NCBI GenBank assembly: GCA_013397455.1
Contig: VYZB01000030.1
Span: 3,591,229 to 3,655,228, forward strand
Direction of reading: 5' to 3'
Length of the DNA stretch: 64,000 nucleotides
Origin: Crotophaga sulcirostris
Lineage: Eukaryota; Chordata; Aves; Cuculiformes; Crotophagidae
In this document: positions 1-12,114 of the stretch, piece by piece
Position numbering within the stretch: the stretch's first letter is position 1
How the letters are laid out: each line of letters begins with the position of its first letter
Program-made: the position numbers and the translations under genes
The notes under the pieces: model-generated
What the model saw: the letters and a program-made list of their open reading frames with translations, nothing else
Database searches by the model: none
What the model was told of the DNA's origin: nothing

Positions 1-1444
1 GAAAGTCATTTGCTGCCACCTATCAGCACAGCACAAAAATTTTTGAGAGGAAGCCGAGGGCATATTCAGATACATTTGGCAGTTCCTCTGCCGATGTGTT
101 TGAAGGCTTTTTTAAGGTGGAGGGGTGTATTCCCTCTCATGTTCCCTTACTGTTTTCCTGTAAGTTTAACAGTGAAAGAGAGAAGCCTTTATTATACTGT
201 AGTTGAAAGAGCCACACCCTACTGATTGTGCTTCCAGGAAAAGCATCAAAAGGTATTATAAACCTTCAGACAGTATTCAATACTTAAGGTCAAAGTACTT
301 ACTTTTTCATAAGCAACACGTTATTGAAATGCAAACAAATGAACAGCAGGCTGGAAAACTAATACTTCTAACATAACAGCTGTTAAAAAAGCATTTTATG
401 ATGTCATGCTAAACCAAGATGTAGAAATTGAAAAATTACTCATGGATTCAATTGCTATCCTAAAAGTGCTTTTCATGCACTGTGCTGTACATGCTCCACA
501 GAACTGCTACACAGACTCTTTTTTTTTAAAAAAAAAAAAACAAATGACTGCACAGAAAGCAAGCATTGGTGACACAAAATGAAAATTAAATAGATTCATG
601 CACCTTTGCCAATGTTACTATCTTGGATAACTTTGCAGCACCACCATTCCATTGCTAGACATTTCAATTTTTTAAGGATCTTCTTGTTCATATTATCTAT
701 GAGACTCTCTAAAGACTATTACGCATACTGAATATTTTGAAACAAGTGTTTTTTTCAAGTAGCTATTGCCATCATCCACTAAGTATAAAACATAAAGCTG
801 TTCTGCTGGGTCTAAATGAACTCTGCTTGGTGCAGTACATAAAAGCCTGGCAAAGAAACGTAACTTTATCCCACATTTTTACAGAATCCTGATTCCACAT
901 TTCAATGAGTCAGAAATAACTTATTTGGATTTTGACAAATTTTCTTCCCCACTTGTCAGTCAGGCTACATCTATGTTGTCTCTTAATAGCAGTGCAAACC
1001 AGACTCTGACAAAGATGAAAATCTGTCTGATAAGCTGTCAAAATTAAGAACTAAGCTTTGCAAAAAAATCACAGAATTATGGCTGTAGTAGGTTAATAAA
1101 ATAACACTCAGAATGAAAGCATAGCTACCATGACAATCACAGTAATAAACAGTCTCTAAGTAATCTCAGTGTTGAATAATCAAACTAGAGTTTATTTCAG
1201 AAATATCAAAACTACGTTCAAGAAAGCTAAATATTAGACATCTTCAGTTACTGGAGAAGGAATAAAATAATCTACAGAGGAATGTCATGCCAATTGCAAT
1301 AACAAACATTTACAGCACTGCTTCTGGATAGCATGCATACTTAACCAAAGACAAAAGAAAAGCAACAAGAAATGCTATGTGTTAACATTTGAAAATTTTA
1401 AATATAAAGGAAAAACATGAATAAGAAATTTTGGTAATAAGAAA
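1..1444. other. Downstream flank, no gene seen
   Basis: AT-rich sequence with only short chance open frames. It includes a 9-T then 13-A run at 519-540. Part of it could still be 3' UTR if the signal at 1464 is not used. Confidence 0.5.
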
Positions 1445-3029
1445 AAATATATGTCCAAAAATCTTTATTAAACACTGTACAAAACAAAATATTGCACTTT
1501 TAAATCAGACAATAAATATCTACAAAAGTATCTTACAAATGTTTTCTTTTAATTTAAAAAACTGCTTAAACAATCAAGACCCATTGCTGATTAAAAAGGT
1601 AACGATCAGGAATATCCTCTCCTTGCAGTCAGCCATGGACACAATAGTCCACATGAAACATTTTCTATACAGTAGTGCTAATCTAATTTTCAGTGATGCA
1701 AACCCATTGTGCAGGAATGCTGCTTCTAAACCTGTTCTTACAGCATACCCACTAATTAGCATGTAGTGTAGTTCAGTAATGGAACACAAGATCCAAGTCA
1801 ATACAAGCATTCAGGCCTCCAACATGTACAGTAGTTTGGAAACTACAAAATTAATAACATCCTTCTGACTGCTGCCTCCTACAGGGTTCTCTCTGCTTAC
1901 AGCCCTAATGAGACATTATCTGCAATATGTAAAATAATTTACCTGGGGATATCACAATCAGAATTGATTATCCACTTGCAAAAGAATCAGATGCTTAATG
2001 GTTGTGACAAAAAGTCATCTTGATGGAAAACTGTTCAGAATAGTTTTCTTGTGCTTGTCTACCTTGATAATTAATAATCCCCCCTTGAACATTTTTCCCC
2101 ATTAATGGGGATATTTATTTTAGATAGAAAATCTGACAACCGTGTTTGGCCAGTTATTGGCTCCCTGTTTGACTGGACAGAGAACAGTGCTTACAAATGT
2201 TTCATTCACAGCTCTGACAAAGAAACCTTGCGTCTAATTAAAAAATCAGTAGAAAAGTCTAATCATGCCAGAACTTCAATTGTACTTCAGTGACTGGAGC
2301 AGAATTGAAACAATGGAAAACGACACCTCATTTATTCAAAACAGATCTATTGCTGTTTTGAAAATTCTACTGGCATTTACAATGTCTTTTACTGCACACA
2401 AATAAATATAAGCATGAAAAATGAAATGTACTTCCATGTATCCCTCCGACAGCTAACATCAGTAAAACACATCCTGCGAGATTGACCCTTAAGCTCAAGC
2501 TGTTTATGAAAATGAAGTGGCTGCCAAAAATTTTATAGCTACAAGCCACTGCTCTATAAATTTAAAAATTGTGTTAAATTTGATAAAACAATAAAAACAA
2601 AACCCAGGGGTCAATAGTTGCTGCATTCCAAAGTTCTTCAAAGGATTTTGGAACTTCTTTTTTCTCATAAATTAAGGACAGTAAGCACCACCTGGTGCTT
2701 TTAGATAATGCTTTTTCCCCTGGTAAAATTACAATGTGATGGGCTGTAAAATTTTACAGATGATATGCCATGATATTATCTTCCTAATCCAGACACGAAA
2801 ATGTTTAAAACATTAAAATTTCCATTTCAAAGGGTGGATAATAAAAGTTCCCAGAAAAAATACCCTGTCCAGCATATCAGTCTGCAATACTGGTTTTTCA
2901 TTAGCCCCTCGTTTCCACTTGGCTCTTATGACTAATGTCTTATCTACAAGTACATACTTTGAGCAGGTTAATTTAATAAACCTGTCTTCTCATCTCTCCG
3001 CGGCAGCATCATGAACTTGCTATTAAGAG
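1445..3029 (-). other. ADAMTSL3: Probable 3' UTR of ADAMTSL3
   Basis: AT-rich non-coding sequence follows the stop codon. The start is certain and the end is inferred from a candidate polyadenylation signal (AATAAA on the minus strand, 1464-1469) followed by a T-rich stretch. Other AATAAA copies on the minus strand near 2331 and 2114 could give shorter forms. No convincing coding exon was seen inside. Confidence 0.45.
1464..1469 (-). promoter_or_regulatory. Candidate polyadenylation signal AATAAA
   Basis: The minus strand reads GTGTTTAATAAAGATTTTTG, with T-rich sequence just beyond, as expected for a cleavage and polyadenylation site. It lies about 1.56 kb after the stop codon. Earlier AATAAA copies exist, so transcript 3' ends would be needed to choose between them. 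Confidence 0.35.
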
Positions 3030-3139
3030 TTACCTTTCTTGACATGATTGACAACATCTTTGTTTGTAGATATCTATCAGGCATAACTTTAGTTGCTTTA
3101 CAAATGTACAGTAGTGAGTTGTATCCTTGCATTTGCCTT
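3030..3139 (-). CDS. ADAMTSL3: ADAMTSL3 exon W23: PLAC domain and stop codon
   Basis: The coding part is 110 bp and encodes KGKCKDTTHYCTFVKQLKLC, then LIDIYKQRCCQSCQER and TAA at 3030-3032. Six cysteines in the C-x(6)-C-x(8)-C-x(8)-CC-x-x-C pattern define the PLAC (protease and lacunin) domain that ends most ADAMTSL and several ADAMTS proteins. The acceptor is atatctttcag. The stop is embedded in AGG|TAAC, which looks like a splice donor, but no downstream exon is needed because the domain is complete. The C-terminal end QSCQE matches human ADAMTSL3. Confidence 0.93.
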
Positions 3140-3669
3140 CTGAAAGATATATTTAAACATTAAAAGGCTTTATAGTGGGCAAAAGATAGTAGAACCTATC
3201 ATCGTAATTGTAAATAATTGATGGATTCCTGGGTGCTTTGCAATTATTTTAATTTGCATTTCTGGCAACAGTGGATTCAGAGCTAAATTAGGTCAAAAAT
3301 AAGAGGTGTGACCTCATTGCATTCATTTGCCTATTGTCTGTTTCAGAAAACTACCCCATCTTTCAGGAATTAACAGCTTGCTCAGAGACTTATGAGTCAC
3401 AACTGGCAAAGACACATCGGGAAGTTTGCATAAAACAACTTCCTAAATATCCTGTTTCTAAAAGTGCTTTTGAGGCTGTAATGTCAAACTGGCCTACTCA
3501 TAGAGAAATACAAACCCAAGGATTATGAAGTGCTCCTTGGAGAGGATAGTTTTACCTTTGATATACAATCAAATGCTTGTAGAATCATTAGTGTACAACT
3601 GTGAGTCACTTTCGAATATAATTGCTACAAACTATTACTATGCTCGTACATAAATAAACATTTACATAC
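3140..3669 (-). other. Intron W22-W23 (530 bp)
   Basis: GT-AG intron with no repeat or conserved motif recognised. A 64-codon plus-strand frame here has no support. Confidence 0.85.
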
Positions 3670-3884
3670 TGCCACAGGATGTGACATTGCAGTGTTGCCA
3701 GGTCATTGGTCTCTTCCTCCACCCACAATACTGATCAGCCACAGGTTTGTTATTTTTTCCGTGTACACAGTACACTCGTCTTGACTGAAATCCACTCCCA
3801 CAGTCCACGCTGCAAGGCCTCCAAGGGCCTGTCCGCCAATAGACATTGCATACCTCTGAAGAGCAGTTTCTTCTGACAGGAGAT
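3670..3884 (-). CDS. ADAMTSL3: ADAMTSL3 exon W22: end of the divergent repeat and last TSP1 repeat
   Basis: This 215-bp exon encodes RSPVRRNCSSEVCNVYWRTG, then PWRPCSVDCGSGFQSRRVYC, VADQYCGWRKRPMTWQHC and NVTSCG. The last repeat has Asp in place of Ser/Thr (CSVDCG), so the O-fucosylation site is missing; in human, as I recall, this position is also not Ser/Thr. Sequons are NCS and NVT. The acceptor is cctccacag and the donor GGCA|GTATGT. Confidence 0.92.
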
Positions 3885-5135
3885 CTGTGGAGGAAAATAA
3901 ATGGCAGTTAAATGTTTACTTTTGTGCTAAATCCTTTCACACAGAATGACAGAACCGATGTTGGAAGGAACTTCTGAAGACTGATCAGTCCCTGCCCCCT
4001 GCTCTTAGCACAGTGAACTAGACTAGGTTGCTCAAAACCATCGACATTTGTGTTGTGAATATCTCCAAGGATGGGGACTCCCCAGCCTTTCTGGGTAATC
4101 TGTTCCCCTGTTTTCCTGTATTTCATTTTGTGCCCATTGATCACGCCTCGTCAGGAAACAAAAGACAAAGCCCTGTTTATTTAAACCAATTCCTTAATCC
4201 CGGAATAGAAAAAAATATTTTGCCTTTAGGAAAACTTAAACGACCCTGAAATGTTACAAACCAGATGCTGCAAGTGGTTCGTGCATAACTTTACTCCTGA
4301 ACAAAAGTAATATTTCTATGCTGTCACAGAACCTCCTTGAACATTTGAAGCTGCCAAAGTGAAATCCTGGCTTTTAATAGTAAATGGAAGTTTCACCATG
4401 TACTTCAGTGGAGTCAAAATTTCATGTGTGCAGCAAAAATGCTTTAGAATGCTCACAATTCAGAAGCACTTCTATAGGCAGAAATATGAAGAGCTGGGTT
4501 CAGTAATCAAGAAACACAGTAACAATTCCCATGTATGTACTTGTTACCTACTTATTCCCTGCTTTTCATTGTCCTACCTACACATTTGGTGTAGAGCAAA
4601 GTTTTGTTTTCAGTTTTCAGTTTTAATTTGTCTTTAATTCAGTCTTTTTGAGACTATGGTGTTTTATAGAGACTATTATCCATCCATGTGCTATAGCATA
4701 GACTCAAGTGAATCTGCTGATTAAGATTCTGTGTAGGGGCACATCCTGTTCTTTTTCTATTGAAAGGCCCAGGAAAACTCTTATTTTATAAAATTTGAGC
4801 AGCAGTAGACCAGAATTAAAAAGTAACAAGAAGAGACCCAGTTCAGCAGTAATAAAAAAAGTTACAGCAGATTGCTCCAATTTCTACTTTCTTTTTGAGA
4901 ATCAAGATGCTCTCACTCTATTTCTAGCTTTGCTTTTAGCACAGTGGAGAAAATTGATCAAATCCATTACCCTCCTTGAGTTCCTGAATTCATCCAGTGT
5001 ACAATGATGACTATCACCACCTCCCTTCCTTGTGTTTGATACATAAGAATTTGCATATTTATACTGCATTGACAATCTTGTATTTTTAATTTAATCATCT
5101 AAAGAATCTAACTTGTACTGCTTCAAACAGTATAC
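3885..5135 (-). other. Intron W21-W22 (1.25 kb)
   Basis: GT-AG intron that contains the CR1 fragment near its 3' end. The rest shows no recognised feature. Confidence 0.85.
3943..4120 (-). mobile_element. CR1 LINE 3' fragment
   Basis: On the plus strand this reads as the antisense of the CR1 3' end: agaatgacagaacc, gttggaaggaacttctga, ctaggttgctcaaaacca and aaggatggggactccccagc, then ctgggtaatctgttcccctg. These blocks follow the order of the avian CR1 consensus as I know it, with point changes and small gaps, so the copy is old. The sense strand is minus, the same as the gene. It lies in the W21-W22 intron, ending about 60 bp from exon W22. It supports a bird or other sauropsid origin. Confidence 0.8.
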
Positions 5136-5245
5136 CTCTTTCTTTCATCACAAGAAGAGTTTGGCACCAAAGATCCATTACGAAGTTGACATAAAAGGTG
5201 ATGATGCTGTAAACCTTCAGGGCGGCTTACACAGCGACCAGAACA
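5136..5245 (-). CDS. ADAMTSL3: ADAMTSL3 exon W21: divergent TSP1-type repeat, first part
   Basis: This 110-bp exon encodes CSGRCVSRPEGLQHHHLLCQ, then LRNGSLVPNSSCDERKR. It is the first part of a divergent TSP1-like repeat that lacks the W-x-x-W and C-x-x-S/T-C-G core; the human protein, as I recall, has CPGRCMGR at the same place. Sequons are NGS and NSS. The acceptor is atgttgcag and the donor AGAG|GTATAC. It was read directly from the reverse strand and joins W20 and W22 in frame. Confidence 0.9.
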
Positions 5246-6076
5246 CTGCAACATGAGAGAAAAGGGTGAGGGGAAACAAAAAAAACAAACCGAAGTAAGT
5301 TAATAACAACAGAATTGCCCTTCTAGGCAGTTACCCAGTTGCACCACCTGGTCATAATTCTTGATCCTTTTTTCTCCTTTTCAACTTTATCACAACTGAG
5401 TTGGGACAAGGCCTAGATATTTTGGATTCTCTGTGTGAAATTTTGCCAAGATACTGACTTTCCTACCTATTCATAAAGCTAAATCCATTGTCTATGCTCT
5501 CATCATCTCACACCTCTAGCACAACAGCATTCTTTCTGTAGCTCTTTTGCAATTGCAAACTTGTCTTGCTAGTACCTGTATCAGAAATACAGCAACAGCA
5601 ATTCTCTTAATTCATTACTATCATCATTGACTAGTAACTACTGTGTTAATAATTATTAAAATCATATAAAAATGAATACAAGTTTACTGCACAAATGAAG
5701 TAACACAGAAAATATAAGAAAGAGTGCTGTGTATTAAATATTGTGGCAACATTCATGTATCTTTCTTTGGGGACTTCACAAGTACAGCTATGCAAACTGT
5801 GTTCTTATAAGACTGCAATAAAAGCAATATACTAGCTTAATAATACTGAAACTAATACTCGGGTTTCAGATCACGTCTTCAACAAATAAAAGCAACTCAG
5901 ACATCACAAAATGAAAAAAAAAAACAGGATTTGCAATTCACTGATCTGAAAGGTAATTACAACTACTGCCACATAGCCCCCTCCTTGTGCAAGAGAACAA
6001 GCGTTCAGCCAATGATATGATGACACTGATACAGTTTTATAACATAAGGAGTTCCCAGACAAGCTCTGTAACTTAC
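5246..6076 (-). other. Intron W20-W21 (0.83 kb)
   Basis: GT-AG intron, AT-rich, with nothing recognised inside. Confidence 0.85.
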
Positions 6077-6281
6077 CTGTCCTTTTGCCTGTATTGTCCC
6101 CACCACACACGGATGAGCCATACAGGGTTTCCTTCCCACAGGCCGATCTCTGTGTACACAAGCAGCTGGCAGCAGTGTCAGCACGCTCCCGTTGGCTTTC
6201 ACTTGTTGACAAGTTATTTGTCGATAGCGAAATCCATTGCCACAGGATGCAGAGCACTCAGACCAGGGACTAGTTACCCAC
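6077..6281 (-). CDS. ADAMTSL3: ADAMTSL3 exon W20: TSP1 repeat
   Basis: This 205-bp exon encodes RWVTSPWSECSASCGNGFRY, then RQITCQQVKANGSVLTLLPA, ACVHRDRPVGRKPCMAHPC and a tail ending QAKGQ. It is a complete TSP1 repeat with CSASCGN, and NGS is a sequon. The DRPVGRKPC motif agrees with ADAMTSL3. The acceptor is atcctgtag and the donor GGACAG|GTAAGT. It leaves in phase 0. Confidence 0.95.
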
Positions 6282-8472
6282 CTACAGGATACAGAGACAA
6301 ATTTTTAGCAACTATGAAAGCATTGCAAACCTGCTGGTAGCTTGCAGCAATCTGCTTGCAAATAAAAATTAGAAGAACCTGCCACTGTAAGTTTTAGATG
6401 TTAGAAAACATAGAATCAGCTTTTTCAGCTGTTAAGCAAGATCTTATAAATTTGGTTAACTGCTGACTTCTAAGGTGACAGTGGCTTAATACTTACCAGC
6501 AGAAGTAACACTGCCTGTTATTCAAAAGGTTATCTTAGGTAAACCCTATAGACCCTGCTGGATTTAACATTACTGAAGGAAGGACAGCATATTTTTACAA
6601 TAACTTACAAAATCAATAGTACCGATTTAGTTACTACAAAGATGACAGGTGTCATAACTCATCCAAACTTATCACATCAAGATCTTGCTAGATAATAGCT
6701 CAAACAGAACACGTTATTTATTGATTAGAAGTTGCAAAGATTTAGTCTGTCTTGGCAGCTAGGAACAATACTGGGGAAGCAGCAGGTGGTAATACAATTT
6801 ATTTGACTTCATCTTTTCATAAATCTAGCCTAGAATACAGAATGGGACTTCATACATAGTACAACTGTGATAATAGGAAAACTATTCTCTTTAGCAAGTA
6901 TTTCATTTTCTTACAGTAAAACAGTTTATATCCATTCAAGGAAGAGTAATCTTTCACAGTCTGGACTCTTGTCTTTCTCTCCCCTTTAAAGCCCAAGTAC
7001 TTTTGCAAACATTTGGTGCAGCACATGCACAGCAAGTCAGCAAGGCCCAAATCTGGGAAACACTTAAAAACACAAGTTAAGTACATGCTTATGTTTGCAA
7101 ACATTATATTTGCTTAACTGTGATTCTGTGCTGTGTTGGAGAGAAGTGATTCAACTCATGCAAAACACTTCAAATAATAAGGGCCCTGACACTGACTATG
7201 CATCTTTGTAATTCTAGGGATATTTCCTAAAGAGCTTTAGTAAGATAGAATTTCAGTCCCAGTCTGTTTAGCCATATGAAATAACTGATTCATTTTTCTG
7301 GTGAATACTCTGGGTCCAGTGATAATCAAATTGTTCAGTCAATCACTACAGTCCACTAAAAAGGCACGATGTTGCTCAGGGGAGCAGCAGGCCCTCTAAT
7401 ATCCTCCTGACTCCGTTCATCTGCTCTGAATGGCTGGATTTTAAGAGGGAAACTTGCAACTGAGTCATATGTTTCAGACTATTAGTTCTGTTTCAGTATT
7501 TTTCCACTGGCAAAAGGTCTGCTTGTTATAGGTTGGCTAGAGTTCAGACTTGCAATTTCAGATGATCTGATTTTTTTGGCTGCTAATAATGAAATATAAA
7601 CAAATTTCTCTAGATGTTTATCTGTTGCTATGTTTTCTGTATTTAGAACAGAGTTTAGAACGCACTGGCAAGATGCACTCCCACAATGTCAGCTCAGGTT
7701 TTAACACTTCTCTACATTTTCCAGTGAGGGACATCATGATTCTTCATCCCTCATGGATTTTTACATTGCTAACAGTGATGGCAAATCCTTTTAAGGAACC
7801 GAAAGCACCTGTTTTGAGGATGCCTGTGGGATTTCCTGCTAAAAACCAGGAGCAATGCTTTGTTGAGCTGGAATGTTCAGTGCAACTGAAGTCTAGAGGT
7901 AAGATTTTGGAATCAGATGTTGTGGTCTGCTTGCCTGTGATATAAAGATTTTCTGTTCCAAGATCACAAGGTACTCCAGGTGATCCAGGCAGAAAATTGG
8001 CAGGGAAGCACATGCAAGGAGTGTAACATTGTGGTCAGGGGCATAAAAGACAAATGAGGCATTCCACAGCAAACATCCTACTCGGGGCTCTGCTGGCACA
8101 GAAGGAGAGGAGGTGAACACAAGATTCCACTCATGAGTATCCTGGCTGCTCTAAACGTAGTGAGTTTTCTCTCAGGGCATTGGCAGAGATTCCACAAAAT
8201 CAGAAGCTCACAGTGTCTCAGAGAGACCTCCAGCTTAGCTTTCAAGGTTCTAGTGTGGGAGCAGCATGGAGAGTGGCACAGGATGTCATTCCTTCAGTGG
8301 AATCAAGCATTCTCCTACTTGCTTGTGATCCATTTTCACACCTCTTATACTTTAGGGTTCAACAAACCCCAGATTTCAGACTCAGAGGTTAAATACAGAC
8401 ACAATTTCAGGAGGTTGCGAGCACATTTTAATACACAGAGAGCACGTGGACATAGAGTGGAAAGGATTTTAC
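6282..8472 (-). other. Intron W19-W20 (2.2 kb)
   Basis: GT-AG intron. Several short open frames on both strands near 7.6-8.4 kb overlap one another and match nothing I know, so they are treated as chance. Confidence 0.85.
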
Positions 8473-8656
8473 CTGGCAGGGCAGTCGTCTCTGTTGCATG
8501 ACTGGTAAATAATCACTGGCTTTTGCACCTCTCTGCACAATGACTCATTTACTTCCCGTTTCTCTGCATTCACACACTGCAGTCTTCTGGAATTGGTTCC
8601 TGAATTCCCACAGCTCGCAGAGCAAGTACTCCACTCTCCATATTCCCATTCATAAT
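8473..8656 (-). CDS. ADAMTSL3: ADAMTSL3 exon W19: TSP1 repeat after the Ig region
   Basis: This 184-bp exon encodes DYEWEYGEWSTCSASCGNSG, then NSRRLQCVNAEKREVNESLC and YQSCNRDDCPA. It is a complete TSP1 repeat with CSASCGN for O-fucosylation, WEYGEW for C-mannosylation and the sequon NES. The acceptor is catttcgtag and the donor GCCAG|GTAAAA. One Gly/Asp split codon joins W18, and AG of an Arg codon is passed to W20. Confidence 0.95.
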
Positions 8657-11070
8657 CTACGAAATGCAATTGAAAGTAGCATGAGAGAGGCACAATGCAT
8701 AACTGTGTCACATTTTAATTGACCTGGCAGCATTTTCTCTAAGCTAGATAGATGCCATTCCCTCTGCAGAAAACCAAATATTTCAGCATTGTGAAAATGG
8801 ACCAATGAGCCAGAGTAGAATTTAGCCCTACTCAGTTTCCCAAGCTCAGCCCCTACATACGAGCATGAAGCTTTCTAGAAGGCAAATGGGATCAGCATAT
8901 GTGCACAGGAAGGGCAGAACCTGGCTCACAGTAGGAAATGATGAACTTCTTTCAAAACTTTCATAACATTTTTATACAATGAGCATTAAAAAGAGGAAAC
9001 TGTAAATCAGGCTCTCTAGGTTTCCTGCTGTTCTACAGTAAGTTTATTCTGAAGAAAACTCATCTTACTCCAGGCACCTCACATAATTTGAGGATTTAAG
9101 AGAATCCTGTACTACACTATAGAAAAGTATTTAATGCATAAATAATTTGCCACCAAGGCATCTGGCAAGATGAAAAAAGGAATTTGTTTTAAAGAGCATT
9201 TGATATTAAAACCTGATCACCTCTAACAATTACTACCCTTATATTTAGTCACAATTCCACACTTGCTCCTTCCCCCACAATTTTTTTTTTTGACACTTGG
9301 TAAAAGATGAAGTACTATGCAATGTTGACAGATTTTTATGTGATCACAGAAGGAGTCAGATTTTTCTGTAATAACCAAGAATAATTGATAGCTACCAGCT
9401 GTGTCCACAGGCTCACTTTTCCAGCACATAATGAATTCTTTAACTTATTGTTTTTCAATGTTTCCTTATTACTTCTAGGTTTCTTAAAATAACACGAAAG
9501 GGCCCTTTTCAAAGTAGAAATAGTTAAATTTACTGACTGCAACTATGATGGAGAGACTGTATTGTTTGTTTAACTAGGATAATACCACTCAGAAGTGCCC
9601 TCAATATGCCTACTGTGCAAAACGCACCAAAGGAGATTTTGCAGTCTTTACAAATGCACGGGTATTTCAGTGATGAAACTTTCACATAAGCAACAATCAG
9701 AATTAAAGCTCACAACTAGAAAACGGAATATCCCCAAAATACTCACCAGCCTAACTGGAAAGAGTACTGGGCAATCAAAAGGCAGTCCAGCTAAAGACTG
9801 TAGATGGATAGCTCGATACCTGGCTAAACCTGTTCAGAAATTCTAACTCTAATGAGATCAAGAGACTAAAGCCAGGATACCCTTTTTTATAAACTGATTC
9901 AGTTCATTAATATTTTGATTTACTTTTGTTTTTTAAAATAGACATTTTGATCATAGATATGTTTCAGTAAAATTACATTTTTAAATGTAACTGACTCCAC
10001 CATCCCATGCATACAGAACCATTGCTGATCATGAAAGTAATCAATTGCCAGTCACTAAGAGGACACATACACAGTGTGGGAGATTTGCAAGATCTGATCT
10101 TACAGCTTGAGTCCTTTGCACATAAACAGTGAATCAAATCATATTGATAGGATAAGAGACAAATCGCATATGAAAATTTTTCTTTTCAACAGATACTTGT
10201 TCTTAAAACCGATTTGCATTCCCTAGGTATTGAAAGCTTAGGGAGTATTTTTTTCAAACTGTCAAATGGAGCTTGGTGCTTTGCTGTGAGACTCTTAGTA
10301 GTATCTCATTTCCTAATTCTCTTTTTTTAAAGCCCTATTATAATGTAATTAATTTCTAAAGCACTTTGAATATTTACAAACTTTATAAAATGTTTGCACA
10401 TGCAGCCTATTGTCCTGCGGCTGCATATGGAAGATTCTTCTCAAATTCATCTATAATCCACAGATGCACATTTTATAACCTACTAATGGAAATGTAGCTT
10501 TGTGCAAGCACATTATATTGGAGAACATTACAAAACATTCTTGAAAATCTAACACTGAAATCAATGAACGCCCCATATCAGACTTATATGTTTAAGGGTG
10601 ACTACCACATCATTGTAATGACAGTGGAATATGACAATTATATTAAAATTATTTTGGTTATAGTTAAGAAATTTCCAAAGATGACCTCAAAGTCAGTTTT
10701 GTTTCAGTTTGGTGGCCTATCATGGCAGTAATTTGTGTGATTTGCTGAAGGGGACATTGAGAAAATCTGTCTGATTTAAAACTGATTAAGCAGCAAGACA
10801 CTGAGTCAGGAAACATTCTCTCAGCTTCAAAGCTACACGGGTAAGAAATGAGAACCTTCGTGTGTTAGTTGGATACATATTAATTCCCATATCCAACTCG
10901 TGAGTACGGACACTGTCTATCAGCTTAAGTGGGACTATTCACATATGTGAAATTGAACATGTATTTATGAATTACTTTCTATATAAAAGCAGGTTAGGTT
11001 TCAGGAAAGTCTTTACAGAGTGAAATAAAATATTCTAAAATTTAAGAATTTGTCATAATTTTCAACAAAC
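8657..11070 (-). other. Intron W18-W19 (2.4 kb)
   Basis: GT-AG intron with no repeat or second gene seen. Its 5' splice site (after W18) is the weak GTTTGT type. Confidence 0.85.
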
Positions 11071-11283
11071 CTTCCTTCTTGACATTTACCCAAACTGACA
11101 TTGGTTTTGCAGTAGCTGAAGTCCAACATTGGAATTGTCCAGCAAATTGACCAGAGTTGGTGTTCACCTCTAGGATACGACCCCCAACCAGGGTTCGGTA
11201 TTCCAAGGTCTTAACTTCCTCAATTGGACTATCTCCAAAAAGCCAGCGAACTGTATTTCTGTAGCTGGGCAGCACTGGGCAAC
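11071..11283 (-). CDS. ADAMTSL3: ADAMTSL3 exon W18: Ig domain 4
   Basis: This 213-bp exon encodes CPVLPSYRNTVRWLFGDSPI, then GGRILEVNTNSGQFAGQFQC and WTSATAKPMSVWVNVKKE. Cysteine, Trp about 12 residues later, and the closing G-x-F-x-C form a complete Ig core. GGRILEV and the GQF-C end resemble the fourth Ig of ADAMTSL1. From memory, the reference human ADAMTSL3 protein has only three Ig domains and a short linker here. The exon is phase 1 at both ends. Its donor GGAAG|GTTTGT is weak, which could allow alternative use. The acceptor is gatttttag. Confidence 0.88.
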
Positions 11284-12114
11284 CTAAAAATCAACAGCAT
11301 TTTAGCAGGTTTTTCTAAGCACATTGAAATGTCTGTGAATAAGCATGCATGATTGCATGATTCTACACAAAAGACCTTACTAGTCTAAATAAAAACAAGG
11401 GTATGTATAAATTCATTGAAGTCCAAGCTATGACCCAAAATCCCAACTGCCCCTTGAGGATTATCAGCTCTGTAGGCTGATGTATACTTACCGTAGTTCT
11501 TTATATTTTCCCTTTCACTAAGCTCTAAACTAAACAGAAGTTTATCTAAATTTCACTAAACTTAACTTCTATATGAACAAAGCGGGTGGAAGGAACAAAC
11601 ATTTAAGTGGAACAAAGATTTCATGCCACACTATAATATGCAAATAGGTTTGTACTGAAAGAGTTACTATCTGTTTTGGAAAGGAGTCATAAACACATTA
11701 AATGAAATTGCTGCATTTTCACTCCACAGGCACAAGCAGGGATGGAAACAGAGGAATTACTTTAGAAAAATAAACATGCCATTCTAGAGCCCAGCTGAAT
11801 CCCCTCCCATCATTTTCAGGTGAAGCTCAAAGACAAATTACGCAGCTCCAGTCTCATGGTGAGGCACTTAGACAATGCCTAAAGGGTCATCATTTAAAAA
11901 CATTTTTCAAAAAACTGAATCAAAAAAATAATTGTGTCTCTTACTCTGAGGCTTCCTCCTTGACAACAGAAAGCTGAGTATGGTTAGGAAATCCAGAAGG
12001 TCACCAAAACCAGACTCTCAGGAATTACACTCACTTTCTCCATGGGGCCCTCTCCATTTTAATGAAATGAATAAATAATATAATTTAAATGATAAAGCAG
12101 AAAAATCTACATAC
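11284..12114 (-). other. Intron W17-W18 (0.83 kb), inside Ig domain 4
   Basis: Phase-1 intron that splits Ig domain 4 just before its first cysteine. Nothing else was recognised. Confidence 0.85.
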
